From: Desulfobacteraceae bacterium UBA5616
GTDB taxonomy: Bacteria > Desulfobacterota > Desulfobacteria > Desulfobacterales > UBA5616
NCBI GenBank assembly: GCA_002423615.1
Contig: DIKO01000063.1
Coordinates: 60,633-124,632, forward strand
Direction of reading: 5' to 3'
Length of the DNA: 64,000 bases
This document shows positions 33,347 to 43,104 of the stretch, piece by piece. The notes beneath the pieces were generated by a model. It saw only the letters and a list, made by a program, of their open reading frames with translations. It was not told where the DNA came from and ran no database searches. Each line of letters starts with the position of its first letter. The stretch's first letter is position 1. The translations under genes were made by a program, and so were the position numbers.

Positions 33347-35490
33347 ACATCAAGCCGTTTCACCTCCTGCACCAGTTTGACTTTTTTCAGCGCGGACAAG
33401 ACTTTATGCAAATGCTGGGTGTTTTCAACATCCAGGGTTAAATTGATTTCCACAAACTTGTCCGCGTTGGTCTTGGTGTTCAGGTTCTGGATATTTGCGT
33501 CGTTCTTGCTGATGCTTGCGGCTATGTCCGCCAGAAGCCCTACCCGATCGAGGGACCGGATGCTGATTTTCACCGGATAAGTCTCCGCATAGGAATCATC
33601 CCACTGAACATCGATCTGCCTCTCCGGGTTCATTTTCAGCGCATTTTTGCATGAGGTCCGGTGAATGGTCACGCCGAACCCCTGGGTAATGTAACCGGTT
33701 ATGGAATCTCCGGGCACAGGTCCGCAGCATTTCCCGAATTTGATCAGGATATCGTCGATCCCTTTTACCAGGACCCCCGAATTGGCCTTCTTTTTTCGCA
33801 CCCTTCCCATGATCTTCCCGAAGAGGGAGCCGGCATCTCCTTCTTCGAATTCCGGTTTTGGCATGAATTTCCTCACCACCTGCATGGGCGTCGTCTTGCC
33901 GTAACCCACGCTTGCCAGAAGGTCGTCCACGGTTTTAAAATTGAACTGTTCCACGACTTCGTTCATTTTCTCGGAACGGAGAATGGAATTCAGGTTCAAC
34001 TGGTATTTTCGGAACGCCTTCTCGCACATTTCACGGCCTAGAGAGAGGCTGCGTTCCTTTTCCTGAGTTTTGATCCACTGGCGGATGCGGCTCCGGGCCT
34101 TGACCGTCTTGACGAAATTCAGCCAGTCCTTGCTGGGATGATGATGCTTGGATGTGATGACCTCCACGATGTTGCCGGTCATGAGCTCATATTTCAGGGG
34201 AACCATGCGGCCGTTGACCTTGGCACCCACGCATTGGTTCCCCACCTCCGAATGAATCAGATAAGCGAAATCCACCGGTGTGGCCCCCCTGGGAAGGGAC
34301 TTGATTTCCCCTCTCGGCGTAAACACGTAGACTTCCTCGGGGAAAAGATCAATCCGGACGTTTTCCAGAAACTCATTGGGATCCTTAATGTTTTCCTGGT
34401 TCTCAATGATATTTTGAATCCAGGCGAATTTCTTGACGACACTTTCATCGCCCGGTGTCCCCTCCTTGTAACTCCAGTGGGCGGCGATCCCGGATTCGGC
34501 GACATCGTCCATCTCCCGGGTCCGGATCTGAATTTCGATGCGCTCTCCGTATGGGCCGATCACGGTGGTATGCAGGGATTGGTACATGTTGGGTTTGGGA
34601 ACGCTGATATAGTCCTTGAATTTTTTAGGTACCGGTTTCCACAGGGAGTGGACCATCCCCAATACCTCATAGCAGTTGGGAACGCTTTCAAGGATTATCC
34701 GGAAAGCGATGATATCGTAGACCTCTTCAAAGGACAGATTCTGTTCGACCATTTTCTGGTGGATGCTGTAAAAATGTTTGTATCTTCCCAGCACTTCTCC
34801 ATCCAGATGGTATTCCGCCAGCTTCTCCCGAAGGACCTTTTTGACCATTTCCACGTAGCTTTCCCGCTCGGTCCTGTCCTTGTTCACCATGGCGCTGATC
34901 ACGGAGTACTCATCGGGGTAGAGGTATTTGAAAGAAGCGTCCTCCAGTTCCTTCTTGATCCAGTTGATGCCCAGCCGACCGGCCAGGGGGGCATAAATGT
35001 CAAGGGTTTCCCGTGCGATGCTTTTTTGTTTTTCCGGTTTGTGATACTGGAGGGTGCGCATGTTGTGGAGGCGGTCCGCCAGCTTGATCAAGATAACCCG
35101 GATATCGTCCGCCATGGCCAGAAGCATCCTCCGGATGCTTTCCGCCTGGCGGTGCTGGGAGCTGTCGAATTTCAGAACACTTAATTTGGTGACTCCGGAG
35201 ACCAGATGGAGAACCTGATCTCCGAACATTTTCTGAATATCCTCGGCGGTGGCGTGGGTATCCTCGATAACATCATGGAGAAGCGCTGCGGCGATGCTGA
35301 CGCCGTCCAGTTTCATCTCCGATAGGATATAGGACACTTCCAGGGGATGCGACAGATAAGGTTCTCCGGAAAGCCGCATCTGGCCCTCATGGACCCTGGC
35401 CGAATAAATATAGGCCCGATCGATGATGTCCAGATCCGCATCGGGATAGTTGTCCAGAACCTTATCGATAATATCGTTGATGCGAATCAT
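33343..35490 (-). CDS. spoT: bifunctional (p)ppGpp synthetase/hydrolase
   Basis: This 715-residue RelA/SpoT homologue is long-form. The HD hydrolase is intact (His48 in LSHP; His72-Asp73 in LLHDVIEDT). The synthetase part contains YQSLHTTVIGPYGERIEIQIRT. TGS (VYVFTPRGEIKSLPRGATPVDFAY), a zinc-finger/RIS-like region and a C-terminal ACT domain follow. With both catalytic parts conserved it should make and destroy (p)ppGpp. It ends four bases inside the rpmB end. Confidence 0.95.
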   Translation of the reverse strand: MIRINDIIDKVLDNYPDADLDIIDRAYIYSARVHEGQMRLSGEPYLSHPLEVSYILSEMKLDGVSIAAALLHDVIEDTHATAEDIQKMFGDQVLHLVSGVTKLSVLKFDSSQHRQAESIRRMLLAMADDIRVILIKLADRLHNMRTLQYHKPEKQKSIARETLDIYAPLAGRLGINWIKKELEDASFKYLYPDEYSVISAMVNKDRTERESYVEMVKKVLREKLAEYHLDGEVLGRYKHFYSIHQKMVEQNLSFEEVYDIIAFRIILESVPNCYEVLGMVHSLWKPVPKKFKDYISVPKPNMYQSLHTTVIGPYGERIEIQIRTREMDDVAESGIAAHWSYKEGTPGDESVVKKFAWIQNIIENQENIKDPNEFLENVRIDLFPEEVYVFTPRGEIKSLPRGATPVDFAYLIHSEVGNQCVGAKVNGRMVPLKYELMTGNIVEVITSKHHHPSKDWLNFVKTVKARSRIRQWIKTQEKERSLSLGREMCEKAFRKYQLNLNSILRSEKMNEVVEQFNFKTVDDLLASVGYGKTTPMQVVRKFMPKPEFEEGDAGSLFGKIMGRVRKKKANSGVLVKGIDDILIKFGKCCGPVPGDSITGYITQGFGVTIHRTSCKNALKMNPERQIDVQWDDSYAETYPVKISIRSLDRVGLLADIAASISKNDANIQNLNTKTNADKFVEINLTLDVENTQHLHKVLSALKKVKLVQEVKRLDV

Positions 35491-35514
35491 TGATTAAATC
35501 CGACGACCTTCCGT

Positions 35515-37038
35515 TCAATACGCTTTGGCGAATATCACCCGGCTGTGGGAAGGGCCGCCGCAGCGGATGCATTTTCCCTCTTCCGCCTCACTTTCAAAAG
35601 GCGCGCACCGGATGGTGACGCTCAAATCCTCTTTAATTCCGGCCTCACAGCCCGCTGATCCGCACCAGTGGCAATGGGCAAAACCGCCGTGGATCTCAGG
35701 TTTTTCGCTGTTCTTCGGTGTAAAATAATCGTAAAATGACGCTGCATCGTCAATTTTTACCGAATGGGCGTGAAGGTTTTCCGCAGCGCGGTCAAGGAGG
35801 TTTTGCTGGATCTCATCCAGAAGATTTACAATTCCGCCGACAAAATCCTCCCGTTTCATGGATGTTTTGTCATTGTGTTTCCGGTCCCGTCTGGCGACAA
35901 AGACCGCATTTTCATCAATGTCTCTGGGACCGATTTCCACCCGGAGGGGGATTCCCTTTTTAATCCAGTCCCAGTTCCGGGTCCCGCCGATGTCCCTTGA
36001 ATCGACTTCCACGCAGATCCGGCGATGATGGTAAAACCGGCTGGACAATTCTTTTTCAAGGCTTTTAACATACTCCATCACCCTGGATTTGTCATCCGGT
36101 TTTCGGAAGATGGGCATCAGGACCACCTGGGCCGATGCAATTTTCGGAGGCAGAACGATCCCGTCGTCGTCTGCATGGGACATGATCAGGCCTCCGATCA
36201 TTCGTGTTGAAACCCCCCAGGAGGTGGTCCAGGCATATTCCTCGGTTTCCTGGGGAGACTGAAATCTGATCTGGGACGCCCTCGCGAAATTTTGTCCCAG
36301 GAAATGAGAGGTCCCGACCTGCAAGGCTTTCCGATCCTGCATCATGGATTCAATGCACAGCGTATCCTCGGCGCCGGGAAATCTTTCCGACGGGGTTTTC
36401 CGGCCCTTGATCACCGGCATGGCCAGGTATTCCCGCGCGAAACCGGCATAAATCTCAAGCATCATATGGGTCCGCTCAAGGGCCTCCTCCCGGGTGGCGT
36501 GGGCGGTATGGCCTTCCTGCCACAAAAATTCACTGGTTCTTAAAAACATCCGTGTGCGCATCTCCCATCTGACCACATTGGCCCATTGATTGATGAGGAT
36601 GGGAAGATCCCGGTAACTGGACACCCACCTGGAAAAGGATTCCCCGATGATCGTTTCCGATGTGGGCCGAACCACCAGAGGTTCGGTCAAAGGTCCGGCC
36701 GGGACCAGGCCTTCCCTGTCCGTCGCCGGTTCAAGCCGGTGATGGGTGACCACGGCGCATTCCTTGGCAAACCCCTCAACATGAGCGGCCTCCTTTTCAA
36801 GGAAACTTAAGGGAATGAACAATGGGAAATAGGCGTTCTTCACGCCGGTCGCCTTGAACATACCGTTCAAAACATCCATGATGTTCTCCCAGATGGCGTA
36901 GCCCCAGGGTTTGATCACCATGCATCCCCGAACCGGAGATCGTTCCGCCAGGTCTGATGCCTTGATGACCTGCTGGTACCATTCCGGATAATCTTCCACC
37001 CTGGTGGGGGTTACGGCTGTTTTAACCTTATTTTTCAT
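35515..37038 (-). CDS. proS: prolyl-tRNA synthetase, type 3
   Basis: This 507-residue class II synthetase belongs to the archaeal/eukaryotic-like short form. It lacks the long editing insertion of bacterial type 1 ProRS. GCMVIKPWGYAIWENI carries motif 1, RTSEFLWQEGHTAHATREEA is motif 2, GLIMSHADDDGIVLPPKIA covers motif 3, and the C-terminal domain ends in tyrosine (IFAKAY), as this type does, with CHWCGSAGC and CIRCGG zinc-ligand cysteines. It overlaps ispG by four bases (stop and start). Confidence 0.95.
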   Translation of the reverse strand: MKNKVKTAVTPTRVEDYPEWYQQVIKASDLAERSPVRGCMVIKPWGYAIWENIMDVLNGMFKATGVKNAYFPLFIPLSFLEKEAAHVEGFAKECAVVTHHRLEPATDREGLVPAGPLTEPLVVRPTSETIIGESFSRWVSSYRDLPILINQWANVVRWEMRTRMFLRTSEFLWQEGHTAHATREEALERTHMMLEIYAGFAREYLAMPVIKGRKTPSERFPGAEDTLCIESMMQDRKALQVGTSHFLGQNFARASQIRFQSPQETEEYAWTTSWGVSTRMIGGLIMSHADDDGIVLPPKIASAQVVLMPIFRKPDDKSRVMEYVKSLEKELSSRFYHHRRICVEVDSRDIGGTRNWDWIKKGIPLRVEIGPRDIDENAVFVARRDRKHNDKTSMKREDFVGGIVNLLDEIQQNLLDRAAENLHAHSVKIDDAASFYDYFTPKNSEKPEIHGGFAHCHWCGSAGCEAGIKEDLSVTIRCAPFESEAEEGKCIRCGGPSHSRVIFAKAY

Positions 37039-38117
37039 GAGTGCTGCACATTCCTTTCCTCTCGTTCCACTTCTTTCATCAATTCTTCCACCAGTCTTTC
37101 CTGGGGGAATTTCCGGACGACTTTCCCTCTGGAGAACAGGATACCGATCCCGTCACCCCCGGCAATGCCGATGTCCGCCTCCCGCGCTTCTCCGGGGCCG
37201 TTCACCACGCATCCCATGATGGCGATCTTGAGGGGAAGTTTTTTGGTCATCATCCTTTTTTCTACGTCTTCCACAATATCAAACAAATTGATATTGCACC
37301 GCCCGCAGGTCGGACAGGATATGATTTCCGGACCCATCCGCCGGATATTCAGCGCTTTTAAGATCTCGAATCCCACTCTGACCTCTTCCACGGGGTCACG
37401 GGTCAGCGAGACCCTCAGCGTGTCGCCGATGCCGTCAGCAAGGAGCATACCGATACCCAGGGAAGATTTGACCGTCCCGGAATACAAGGTCCCGGATTCG
37501 GTTACCCCTACATGAAGGGGAAAATCCGTTTTTGCCGCGAGGAGACGATAGGCTTCCACGGTTTTTAAAACATCGGACGCCTTGATGGACAGTTTTATCC
37601 GGTCAAAATTCAGTCGGCCGAACAATTCGATGTGCCGCAGGGCACTCTCGACCATGGCCTGTGCGGTGGGATGGCCGAAACTTTTCAGGATGTCTTTTTC
37701 CAGGGAACCGGCATTGACGCCGATACGGATCGATACGCCGAAGTCCCTTGCGGTTTCCACCACCTCCCTGATTTTTTCCTTTGCACCGATGTTTCCCGGA
37801 TTGATCCGTATACCGTCCGCGCCCGCCCTGATCGCGGCCACGGCCAGGCGGTGGTCAAAATGAATATCGGCGATCAGGGGGATGGAAATCTCTCGTTTAA
37901 TCCGGGAAACAGCCATGGCTGAGGCTTCATCCGGGACAGCCACCCGCACGATTTCACAACCCGCGTTTTCCAGGCGTTTGATCTGCATCACGGTTTCCCG
38001 TACATTCGGTGTGGGGGTGTTGGTCATGGACTGGACGCTGATGGGCGCTCCACCCCCGATGTTAACATTCCCCACATGGATCTGCCGGGTTTTTTTCCGA
38101 CTGATGGCGATGGTCAT
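37035..38117 (-). CDS. ispG: 4-hydroxy-3-methylbut-2-en-1-yl diphosphate synthase (IspG/GcpE)
   Basis: This 360-residue enzyme reduces MEcPP to HMBPP, the penultimate step of the MEP isoprenoid pathway. The TIM-barrel N-terminal half starts with VGNVNIGGGAPISVQSMTNTPT. The [4Fe-4S] ligands are in SCPTCGRC and in MGCVVNGPGEA. It lacks the extra domain of the plant/Chlamydia form. It precedes proS with a four-base overlap. Confidence 0.96.
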   Translation of the reverse strand: MTIAISRKKTRQIHVGNVNIGGGAPISVQSMTNTPTPNVRETVMQIKRLENAGCEIVRVAVPDEASAMAVSRIKREISIPLIADIHFDHRLAVAAIRAGADGIRINPGNIGAKEKIREVVETARDFGVSIRIGVNAGSLEKDILKSFGHPTAQAMVESALRHIELFGRLNFDRIKLSIKASDVLKTVEAYRLLAAKTDFPLHVGVTESGTLYSGTVKSSLGIGMLLADGIGDTLRVSLTRDPVEEVRVGFEILKALNIRRMGPEIISCPTCGRCNINLFDIVEDVEKRMMTKKLPLKIAIMGCVVNGPGEAREADIGIAGGDGIGILFSRGKVVRKFPQERLVEELMKEVEREERNVQHS

Positions 38118-38266
38118 TTTAAACAGTGTCCCTAATCGGTTTAAACGTTTGCACGTCGGAATCCATCTATGCTATAAATTTATAAATTTAAATGATGAGA
38201 TTAGCAGACCGTTTTTTTTTCTTCAAGGTGAAATCAATTGGAATCGGTTGGAAAAGGGGAATGGCA

Positions 38267-38701
38267 ATGACTGGCGATTATAAAACGGATTTTTCGAAAA
38301 AGCACCCCGGAGACAAATCTTGCGATCCTGTACTTGCGGCTGAACTCAAGGAGCTTTCCAAAAACGGCAGGTTGCCGTGCGCCGTAGCGTTTGAGGTGGC
38401 CCGCAAGAACAATATCCCGGTCAGGGATGTGGGTGTGGCCATGGACCTTTTAAATATCCGGTTGACGAAATGTCAACTGGGGCTGTTCGGTTACAGCCCG
38501 GAGAAAAAAATCGTAAAGGCCATGGCTCCCGTAGATGAACCTCTGGCGGAAGCCGTGAGACAGGCTTCGCTGGAAAATCGGCTTTCCTGTGAAAGTGCGT
38601 GGTCTGTCGCATCCCGGTTGAATACCCCGAAGATGACTGTCAGCAGCACCTGCGAAACATTGGGGATAAAGATCAAACCCTGCCAGTTAGGCGCCTTTTG
38701 A
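38267..38701 (+). CDS. unknown protein made of two copies of a 55-residue 'CQLG' unit
   Basis: The 144-residue soluble product is started at ATG 38267, seven bases after AAGGGG. I know no function for it. Residues 20-74 and 90-144 align without a gap over 55 positions with 20 identities. Both units contain the pattern RLxC..A..VA, later LxI and end in CQLGxF. Each looks like a small helical, perhaps helix-turn-helix, domain with two conserved cysteines (39/69 approx. in the first, 108/139 in the second). I have an impression that single-unit relatives exist in deltaproteobacteria. Its 3' end overlaps the convergent hybrid kinase by 15 bases. Confidence 0.7.
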   Translation: MTGDYKTDFSKKHPGDKSCDPVLAAELKELSKNGRLPCAVAFEVARKNNIPVRDVGVAMDLLNIRLTKCQLGLFGYSPEKKIVKAMAPVDEPLAEAVRQASLENRLSCESAWSVASRLNTPKMTVSSTCETLGIKIKPCQLGAF

Positions 38702-41662
38702 CCCGGAATTGTCAAGAACCCGCCGAATGGTCTCGGAGAGAATTTTCATCTTCAGCGGCTTCATGATAAAGCTTCGGATACCCAATTCGTGAGCTTTTTC
38801 CTCGGTGATCTGCTGGCTGTAACCGGTGCAGAGAATCACCGGGACCCCGGGCCGGATTTTGAGCAATTCCCCGGCCAGTTTATCTCCGGTCATTTTCGGC
38901 ATGGTCATATCCGTAATGACCAGATCATATTTGTTCGGGTCCGAGGTAAACAATTCCAGGGCTTTCAAGCCGCTGTCGACCGCATCCACATGATATCCCA
39001 ATTTTTCAAGTTGCTCCCGGTAAACCTGGATCAGCATGGGTTCGTCATCCACGAACAAGACGGTTTCACTGCCTGTTTCGGATACGTCGGCGGGTTCGGG
39101 AATCTCCCGGATTTTTTCGGTGAAAATGGGAAGATAGACGTTAAACACCGTGCCGGTCCCGAGCTCGCTGCGAACGGTGATTTCACCGCCGATGCTCTTG
39201 ACGATCCCATGGACCACCGACAGGCCCAGACCGGTTCCCCGCCCTGTTTCCCTGGTGGTGAAAAACGGTTCAAACACCTTTTTTAGAATTTCAGGTCCCA
39301 TGCCCGGCCCGGTATCTCCGACGGACAATTTAAGGTACGGCCCGGGACCAAGATCGGACGGCAGTTCCCCCTCTCCTTCATTTTTTTCACATTTTGTCAG
39401 GTTGATCTCCAGGATGCCTCCCTTTTCTTCCATCGCCTGGGCCGCATTGGTGCAGAGATTCATGACGATTTGATGAACCTGGGTCGAATCTGCCAGCACT
39501 TTTTCATCGCCTTCCAGGTATTGAAGAATTTCTATGGTGGCCGGCAGCGAAGCCCGTAACAGTTTTAAAGCCTCCTTGACCAGAAGCTTGACCCGGATCG
39601 GATGCAATTCCTGCCGGCTCTGACGGCTGAAGGTCAGGATCTGCCTGATCAGATCGGACGCACGCCCGGTCGCCTTTAATATCTCATTGGCATATTTGAA
39701 TATCCGGCTGTCTTTTTCAGCGGCTACCATGGAAAGTTCCGCATATCCCAGTATGGAGGACAGGATATTGTTGAAATCATGCGCTATGCCGCCGGCCAGA
39801 GTACCGATGGCCTCGATTTTCTGGGTCTGCTGGAGCAGGGATTCGAGATTTTTCTGCTCGCTGATATCCCTGACAATATGGATTCCGCCCTTCAATGTTC
39901 CTTTGTCGTCCATCAATGGGTCAACCGTCACCAGAACCCATCTGCCATCGGGCATTAAAATTTCGGCGGATTCCCTTTTATGAGATTTTTGCATCCGCGT
40001 GATGGGACATGCCTCGATGGGGCTGTCGGCATGATGCAGGAGTGCATGGCATTTCCGGCCGATAATCTCATGGACGCCTTTATCCAGGAATTCTTTGCCG
40101 GACCGGTTGCTCATGAGAATCCGACCGTCAATATCTACGATGCTGACCCAATCGGAAATGGCATTGAACGTATCTTCCCATTCTTTTTTCGTCTGATGCA
40201 GATATTCCTCTATTTCCTTCCTCCGGGTAATGTCCCGGTGAATGGACACAAATCCCAGAATATTCCCTTTTTCATCCTGAACCCGGGTTTCCAGGGATTC
40301 GGCCATAAACACCGTGCCGTCCTTCCGGCGATACGGCAGTTCAAAAATGCCGTTATTCGTTATCGCTCCGGGACGGCATAAGTTATTTTCCATCCGTTCG
40401 TAATCCGCCGGATCGGCGTATATGACTTTCGGGGGGCTGCCGATTAATTCCTCCGGTGGATACCCGAACATTTTCTCGACCGCCGGGTTCACCTTCAGGA
40501 CCTCTCTCCTGGGATCCGTAAAAATAATGGCATCGGTGATGGAATTGAATATGGCCTCCAGTTGAGCCCTGCTGCGGATAATTTCCTGCCGGACTCTTTC
40601 ACGGTCCGTAATATCATCGTAAACAGCGACGATTTCCCCCATGGGAAGGCGATAAATTAAATTTTCCCGCCATGACACCAATTCACGCCCATTCCGGTAT
40701 TCGGCCAGAGGCAGAGCCGCTGATACACCGGTTCCCCATACTTCCCGGAGCACCTTCATCAATCCCAGTTCCCGAACTCCGGGAAAAACCTCGGTCACCC
40801 TTTTTCCAATCACATCGGCGCGATCAATTTTTTCAATTCTTTCGGCAGCCCGGTTGAAACCCTGAATGATGAAATCCTTCCCCTGGTCAACAGCTTCATA
40901 CACCACGGCGCCGCTGGTCATATTTTCGAACAGCTCTCTGTATTTGCTTTCTTTTTCAATCAGCTGGGCTTCCATTTTTTTGGCGGAGTCCAGCATTTCG
41001 CCCAGATGACGCGCTTGATTTTCCAGGTTCTTCAACAAGGGGAAACTGAGTCGAATCCAGACAAAGGAACCCAGGATGATGACGAAAACCGTCAGGCCTC
41101 CGGCAACCATGCCGAATTTAATGAAAGGAGACCGTATTTCCGACAAATCAATCTTGGACACGATGCCGAAGTTCAGACCGGCCACCGGCTCGTATGCCGC
41201 CAGAACTTTTTCCCCTCTGGAATCGATTCCCACCATCGACCCGGACTTTCCCGTTAACGCCCTGCCCATGGGCAGGTCCATCGCTGCTTCAAAAGGAACC
41301 GGTCTGGGCGCGTCATCCCGTCCATGGATGGCAAGAAAGGTGATATGTCCATCTTTTAACGTGCCCAGAACAAATTCGCCGGTTTCGCCGGGGCCTGCAT
41401 AATTTTTATGAGCGTTTGAGATTTCTTTTAATGTGGATTCTAATGCGCCGGTCTCATCGGGGTGAAATTTTTCGCGGTGCTCCTCGTTAAAGCGGGAAAC
41501 GGCTTCAATCAGCCGGGCATGGCTCCGGACCATTTCCACAAGGCGGTCCTTCTGCGTGTTAAGGGAGGTGTTGTATAAGATGGCGACGGCGGCCGTCAAA
41601 ACGGAAAGGGCCGCCAGAATCAGAACCAGGATCAAAACCAGGAATCGTTTGCGGTGCAGCAT
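38687..41662 (-). CDS. membrane PAS hybrid sensor histidine kinase with receiver domain
   Basis: This 991-residue protein is a multidomain sensor. A transmembrane helix (about 8-30), an extracytoplasmic sensor region of about 150 residues and a second helix (about 185-205) lead to three PAS domains. HisKA follows (GGIAHDFNNILSSILGYAELS with the phospho-His), then HATPase_c (LRLSVGDTGPGMGPE... GTGLGLSVVHGI) and a C-terminal receiver with phospho-acceptor Asp in VITDMTMPKM. The translation start is the ATG after GGGAG. No response regulator or output gene is adjacent, so its pathway is unknown. Confidence 0.92.
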   Translation of the reverse strand: MLHRKRFLVLILVLILAALSVLTAAVAILYNTSLNTQKDRLVEMVRSHARLIEAVSRFNEEHREKFHPDETGALESTLKEISNAHKNYAGPGETGEFVLGTLKDGHITFLAIHGRDDAPRPVPFEAAMDLPMGRALTGKSGSMVGIDSRGEKVLAAYEPVAGLNFGIVSKIDLSEIRSPFIKFGMVAGGLTVFVIILGSFVWIRLSFPLLKNLENQARHLGEMLDSAKKMEAQLIEKESKYRELFENMTSGAVVYEAVDQGKDFIIQGFNRAAERIEKIDRADVIGKRVTEVFPGVRELGLMKVLREVWGTGVSAALPLAEYRNGRELVSWRENLIYRLPMGEIVAVYDDITDRERVRQEIIRSRAQLEAIFNSITDAIIFTDPRREVLKVNPAVEKMFGYPPEELIGSPPKVIYADPADYERMENNLCRPGAITNNGIFELPYRRKDGTVFMAESLETRVQDEKGNILGFVSIHRDITRRKEIEEYLHQTKKEWEDTFNAISDWVSIVDIDGRILMSNRSGKEFLDKGVHEIIGRKCHALLHHADSPIEACPITRMQKSHKRESAEILMPDGRWVLVTVDPLMDDKGTLKGGIHIVRDISEQKNLESLLQQTQKIEAIGTLAGGIAHDFNNILSSILGYAELSMVAAEKDSRIFKYANEILKATGRASDLIRQILTFSRQSRQELHPIRVKLLVKEALKLLRASLPATIEILQYLEGDEKVLADSTQVHQIVMNLCTNAAQAMEEKGGILEINLTKCEKNEGEGELPSDLGPGPYLKLSVGDTGPGMGPEILKKVFEPFFTTRETGRGTGLGLSVVHGIVKSIGGEITVRSELGTGTVFNVYLPIFTEKIREIPEPADVSETGSETVLFVDDEPMLIQVYREQLEKLGYHVDAVDSGLKALELFTSDPNKYDLVITDMTMPKMTGDKLAGELLKIRPGVPVILCTGYSQQITEEKAHELGIRSFIMKPLKMKILSETIRRVLDNSGSKGA

Positions 41663-41681
41663 CAAATTGCTCCCGGAAACT

Positions 41682-42311
41682 CTAACCCCTCAGCCCCACG
41701 AAGGGGTTATATTTCTTTTCCATGCCGATGGTGGTCTTCCCCATATGTCCTGGATATACGACGACCTCGTCTCCGAGGACAAAAAGCTTTTGCTGAATGC
41801 TTCGCTTCAGTTGATCAAAATCCCCACCCGGGAAATCCGTTCGGCCTACGGATCCTGCGAAAAGGGTGTCTCCGGCGAAAACCATATGATCCGTATAAAA
41901 GGCAACCCCGCCGGGAGAATGGCCCGGGGTATGAATCACCGTCAGTTCGATATCCCCGAAAGAAATAATGTCTCCGTCGGTGAGGGTTCTGTCCGGCGGC
42001 GGGGAATTTTCAAGGATCATTCCCATGGAGATGGCCATGGCGGAGAGATCCGCCAACATGGGCGCATCCGATGCGTGGATCAGGATATCCGCATCCGTGG
42101 CCCTTTTCAATGGGTTGTTGGCGCCCACGTGATCAAAATGGCCATGGGTGTTCAAAATATACTTCAGGGTCAACTGGAATTTGGCCAGAGCCCTCAGAAT
42201 GCGGTCGGCTTCATCCCCCGGATCGATCACCACGGCTGTTTTGGTTCGCTCACAGCCCAGGATATAACAGTTGGCCATAATGGGGCCTAAGGTTAAAGAC
42301 TCTAGAATCAC
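41682..42311 (-). CDS. metallo-beta-lactamase-fold hydrolase (glyoxalase II-like)
   Basis: This 209-residue protein has the metal-binding motif THGHFDH (THxHxDH) plus a downstream HTPGHSPGG and VYPGHMGKTT, all the expected ligands of a two-metal MBL site. Bacterial relatives act on glutathione-type thioesters or related thiol adducts. It is 12 bases downstream of the small Cys4 gene in the nusB cluster. Substrate not inferred. Confidence 0.88.
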   Translation of the reverse strand: MILESLTLGPIMANCYILGCERTKTAVVIDPGDEADRILRALAKFQLTLKYILNTHGHFDHVGANNPLKRATDADILIHASDAPMLADLSAMAISMGMILENSPPPDRTLTDGDIISFGDIELTVIHTPGHSPGGVAFYTDHMVFAGDTLFAGSVGRTDFPGGDFDQLKRSIQQKLFVLGDEVVVYPGHMGKTTIGMEKKYNPFVGLRG

Positions 42312-42323
42312 AATTCCTCCTCA

Positions 42324-42608
42324 TCACTCTTTCTCTGATGTTGCGGTCTCAGCGGTTTCCTGCGCTTTTTGAATCAGCTCCAGGAGGCTTGATACCTTTC
42401 CTTTGGGTTGCGTTTGTAGCAGCCGGCTGAAATCCTCTTCGGACAAATAATCTTTTAAGTACGCCTCCACATCAAAATCTTCCCACCAGCATTCCAAAAT
42501 CTTCCCGCAGGGAAGGGTTTCGCCTGGAAAATCACGACAATACCGGAAAGAAACCGGACCGCCCAGTCTGGGGCATCTTTTCTGTAATCTGTTTTCCCGG
42601 CCGTTCAT
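42324..42608 (-). CDS. small unknown protein with four cysteines
   Basis: This 94-residue protein has Cys12, 24, 34 and 40, with RCPRLGGPVSFRYCR and LPCGKILECWW, then a charged helical region. The four cysteines suggest a zinc or iron-sulfur site. I recognise no named family. Its ATG overlaps the nusB stop by one base (TGATG-like junction), and a metallo-beta-lactamase gene follows, so it is co-transcribed with nusB. Confidence 0.65.
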   Translation of the reverse strand: MNGRENRLQKRCPRLGGPVSFRYCRDFPGETLPCGKILECWWEDFDVEAYLKDYLSEEDFSRLLQTQPKGKVSSLLELIQKAQETAETATSEKE

Positions 42609-43090
42609 CAGGATGATTCCGTGGGGTCGGATTCGGCAGAAGGGTCATAATTTTCAGACCCGCCGGGCTTCATCTGAATTTTTCCCGAATCGTAAAGCTT
42701 GCGGATGCTGTCCAGAACGCCGTTTATAAAGGCGCCGGATTCTTCCGTTCCGAATTTTTTGCCGATATCGATGGCTTCGTTAATGGCGACTTTCGAGGGG
42801 ATGTCCGCCAGACAAAGCAGTTCATATGCGGCGATCCGGATGATGTTCCGGTCCACGCAGGCCATGCGGCCGATTTTCCAGTTGCTGGAAATCTCCTCGA
42901 TGATGCCGTCAATCTCCTGCCTCCGGTCAAGTACGCCGGAAATGAGCCTGTGGAAAAAGGGAAGCACTTTCCGGGAGGGCATAAAATCCCGGCAAAACAG
43001 CTCCAGGGCCTCTTTCGGCTCGGTCTGTCTCATGTCAATATAAAAAAGCGCCTGCATGGCAAGCTCTCTGGATCTGCGGCGATATCCCAT
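42608..43090 (-). CDS. nusB: transcription antitermination protein NusB
   Basis: This 160-residue all-helical protein has RRRSRELAMQALFYIDM at the N-terminus and VDRNIIRIAAYELLCL plus AINEAIDIGKKFGTEESGAFINGVLDSI, the classical NusB core. It works with NusE at boxA for rRNA antitermination. It follows ribH, a conserved adjacency. Confidence 0.95.
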   Translation of the reverse strand: MGYRRRSRELAMQALFYIDMRQTEPKEALELFCRDFMPSRKVLPFFHRLISGVLDRRQEIDGIIEEISSNWKIGRMACVDRNIIRIAAYELLCLADIPSKVAINEAIDIGKKFGTEESGAFINGVLDSIRKLYDSGKIQMKPGGSENYDPSAESDPTESS

Positions 43091-43104
43091 GGATTAAAAC
43101 CCGA

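Noticed and set aside
34138..35184. 348-residue open frame on the + strand
   Set aside because: Antisense of spoT without recognisable motifs.
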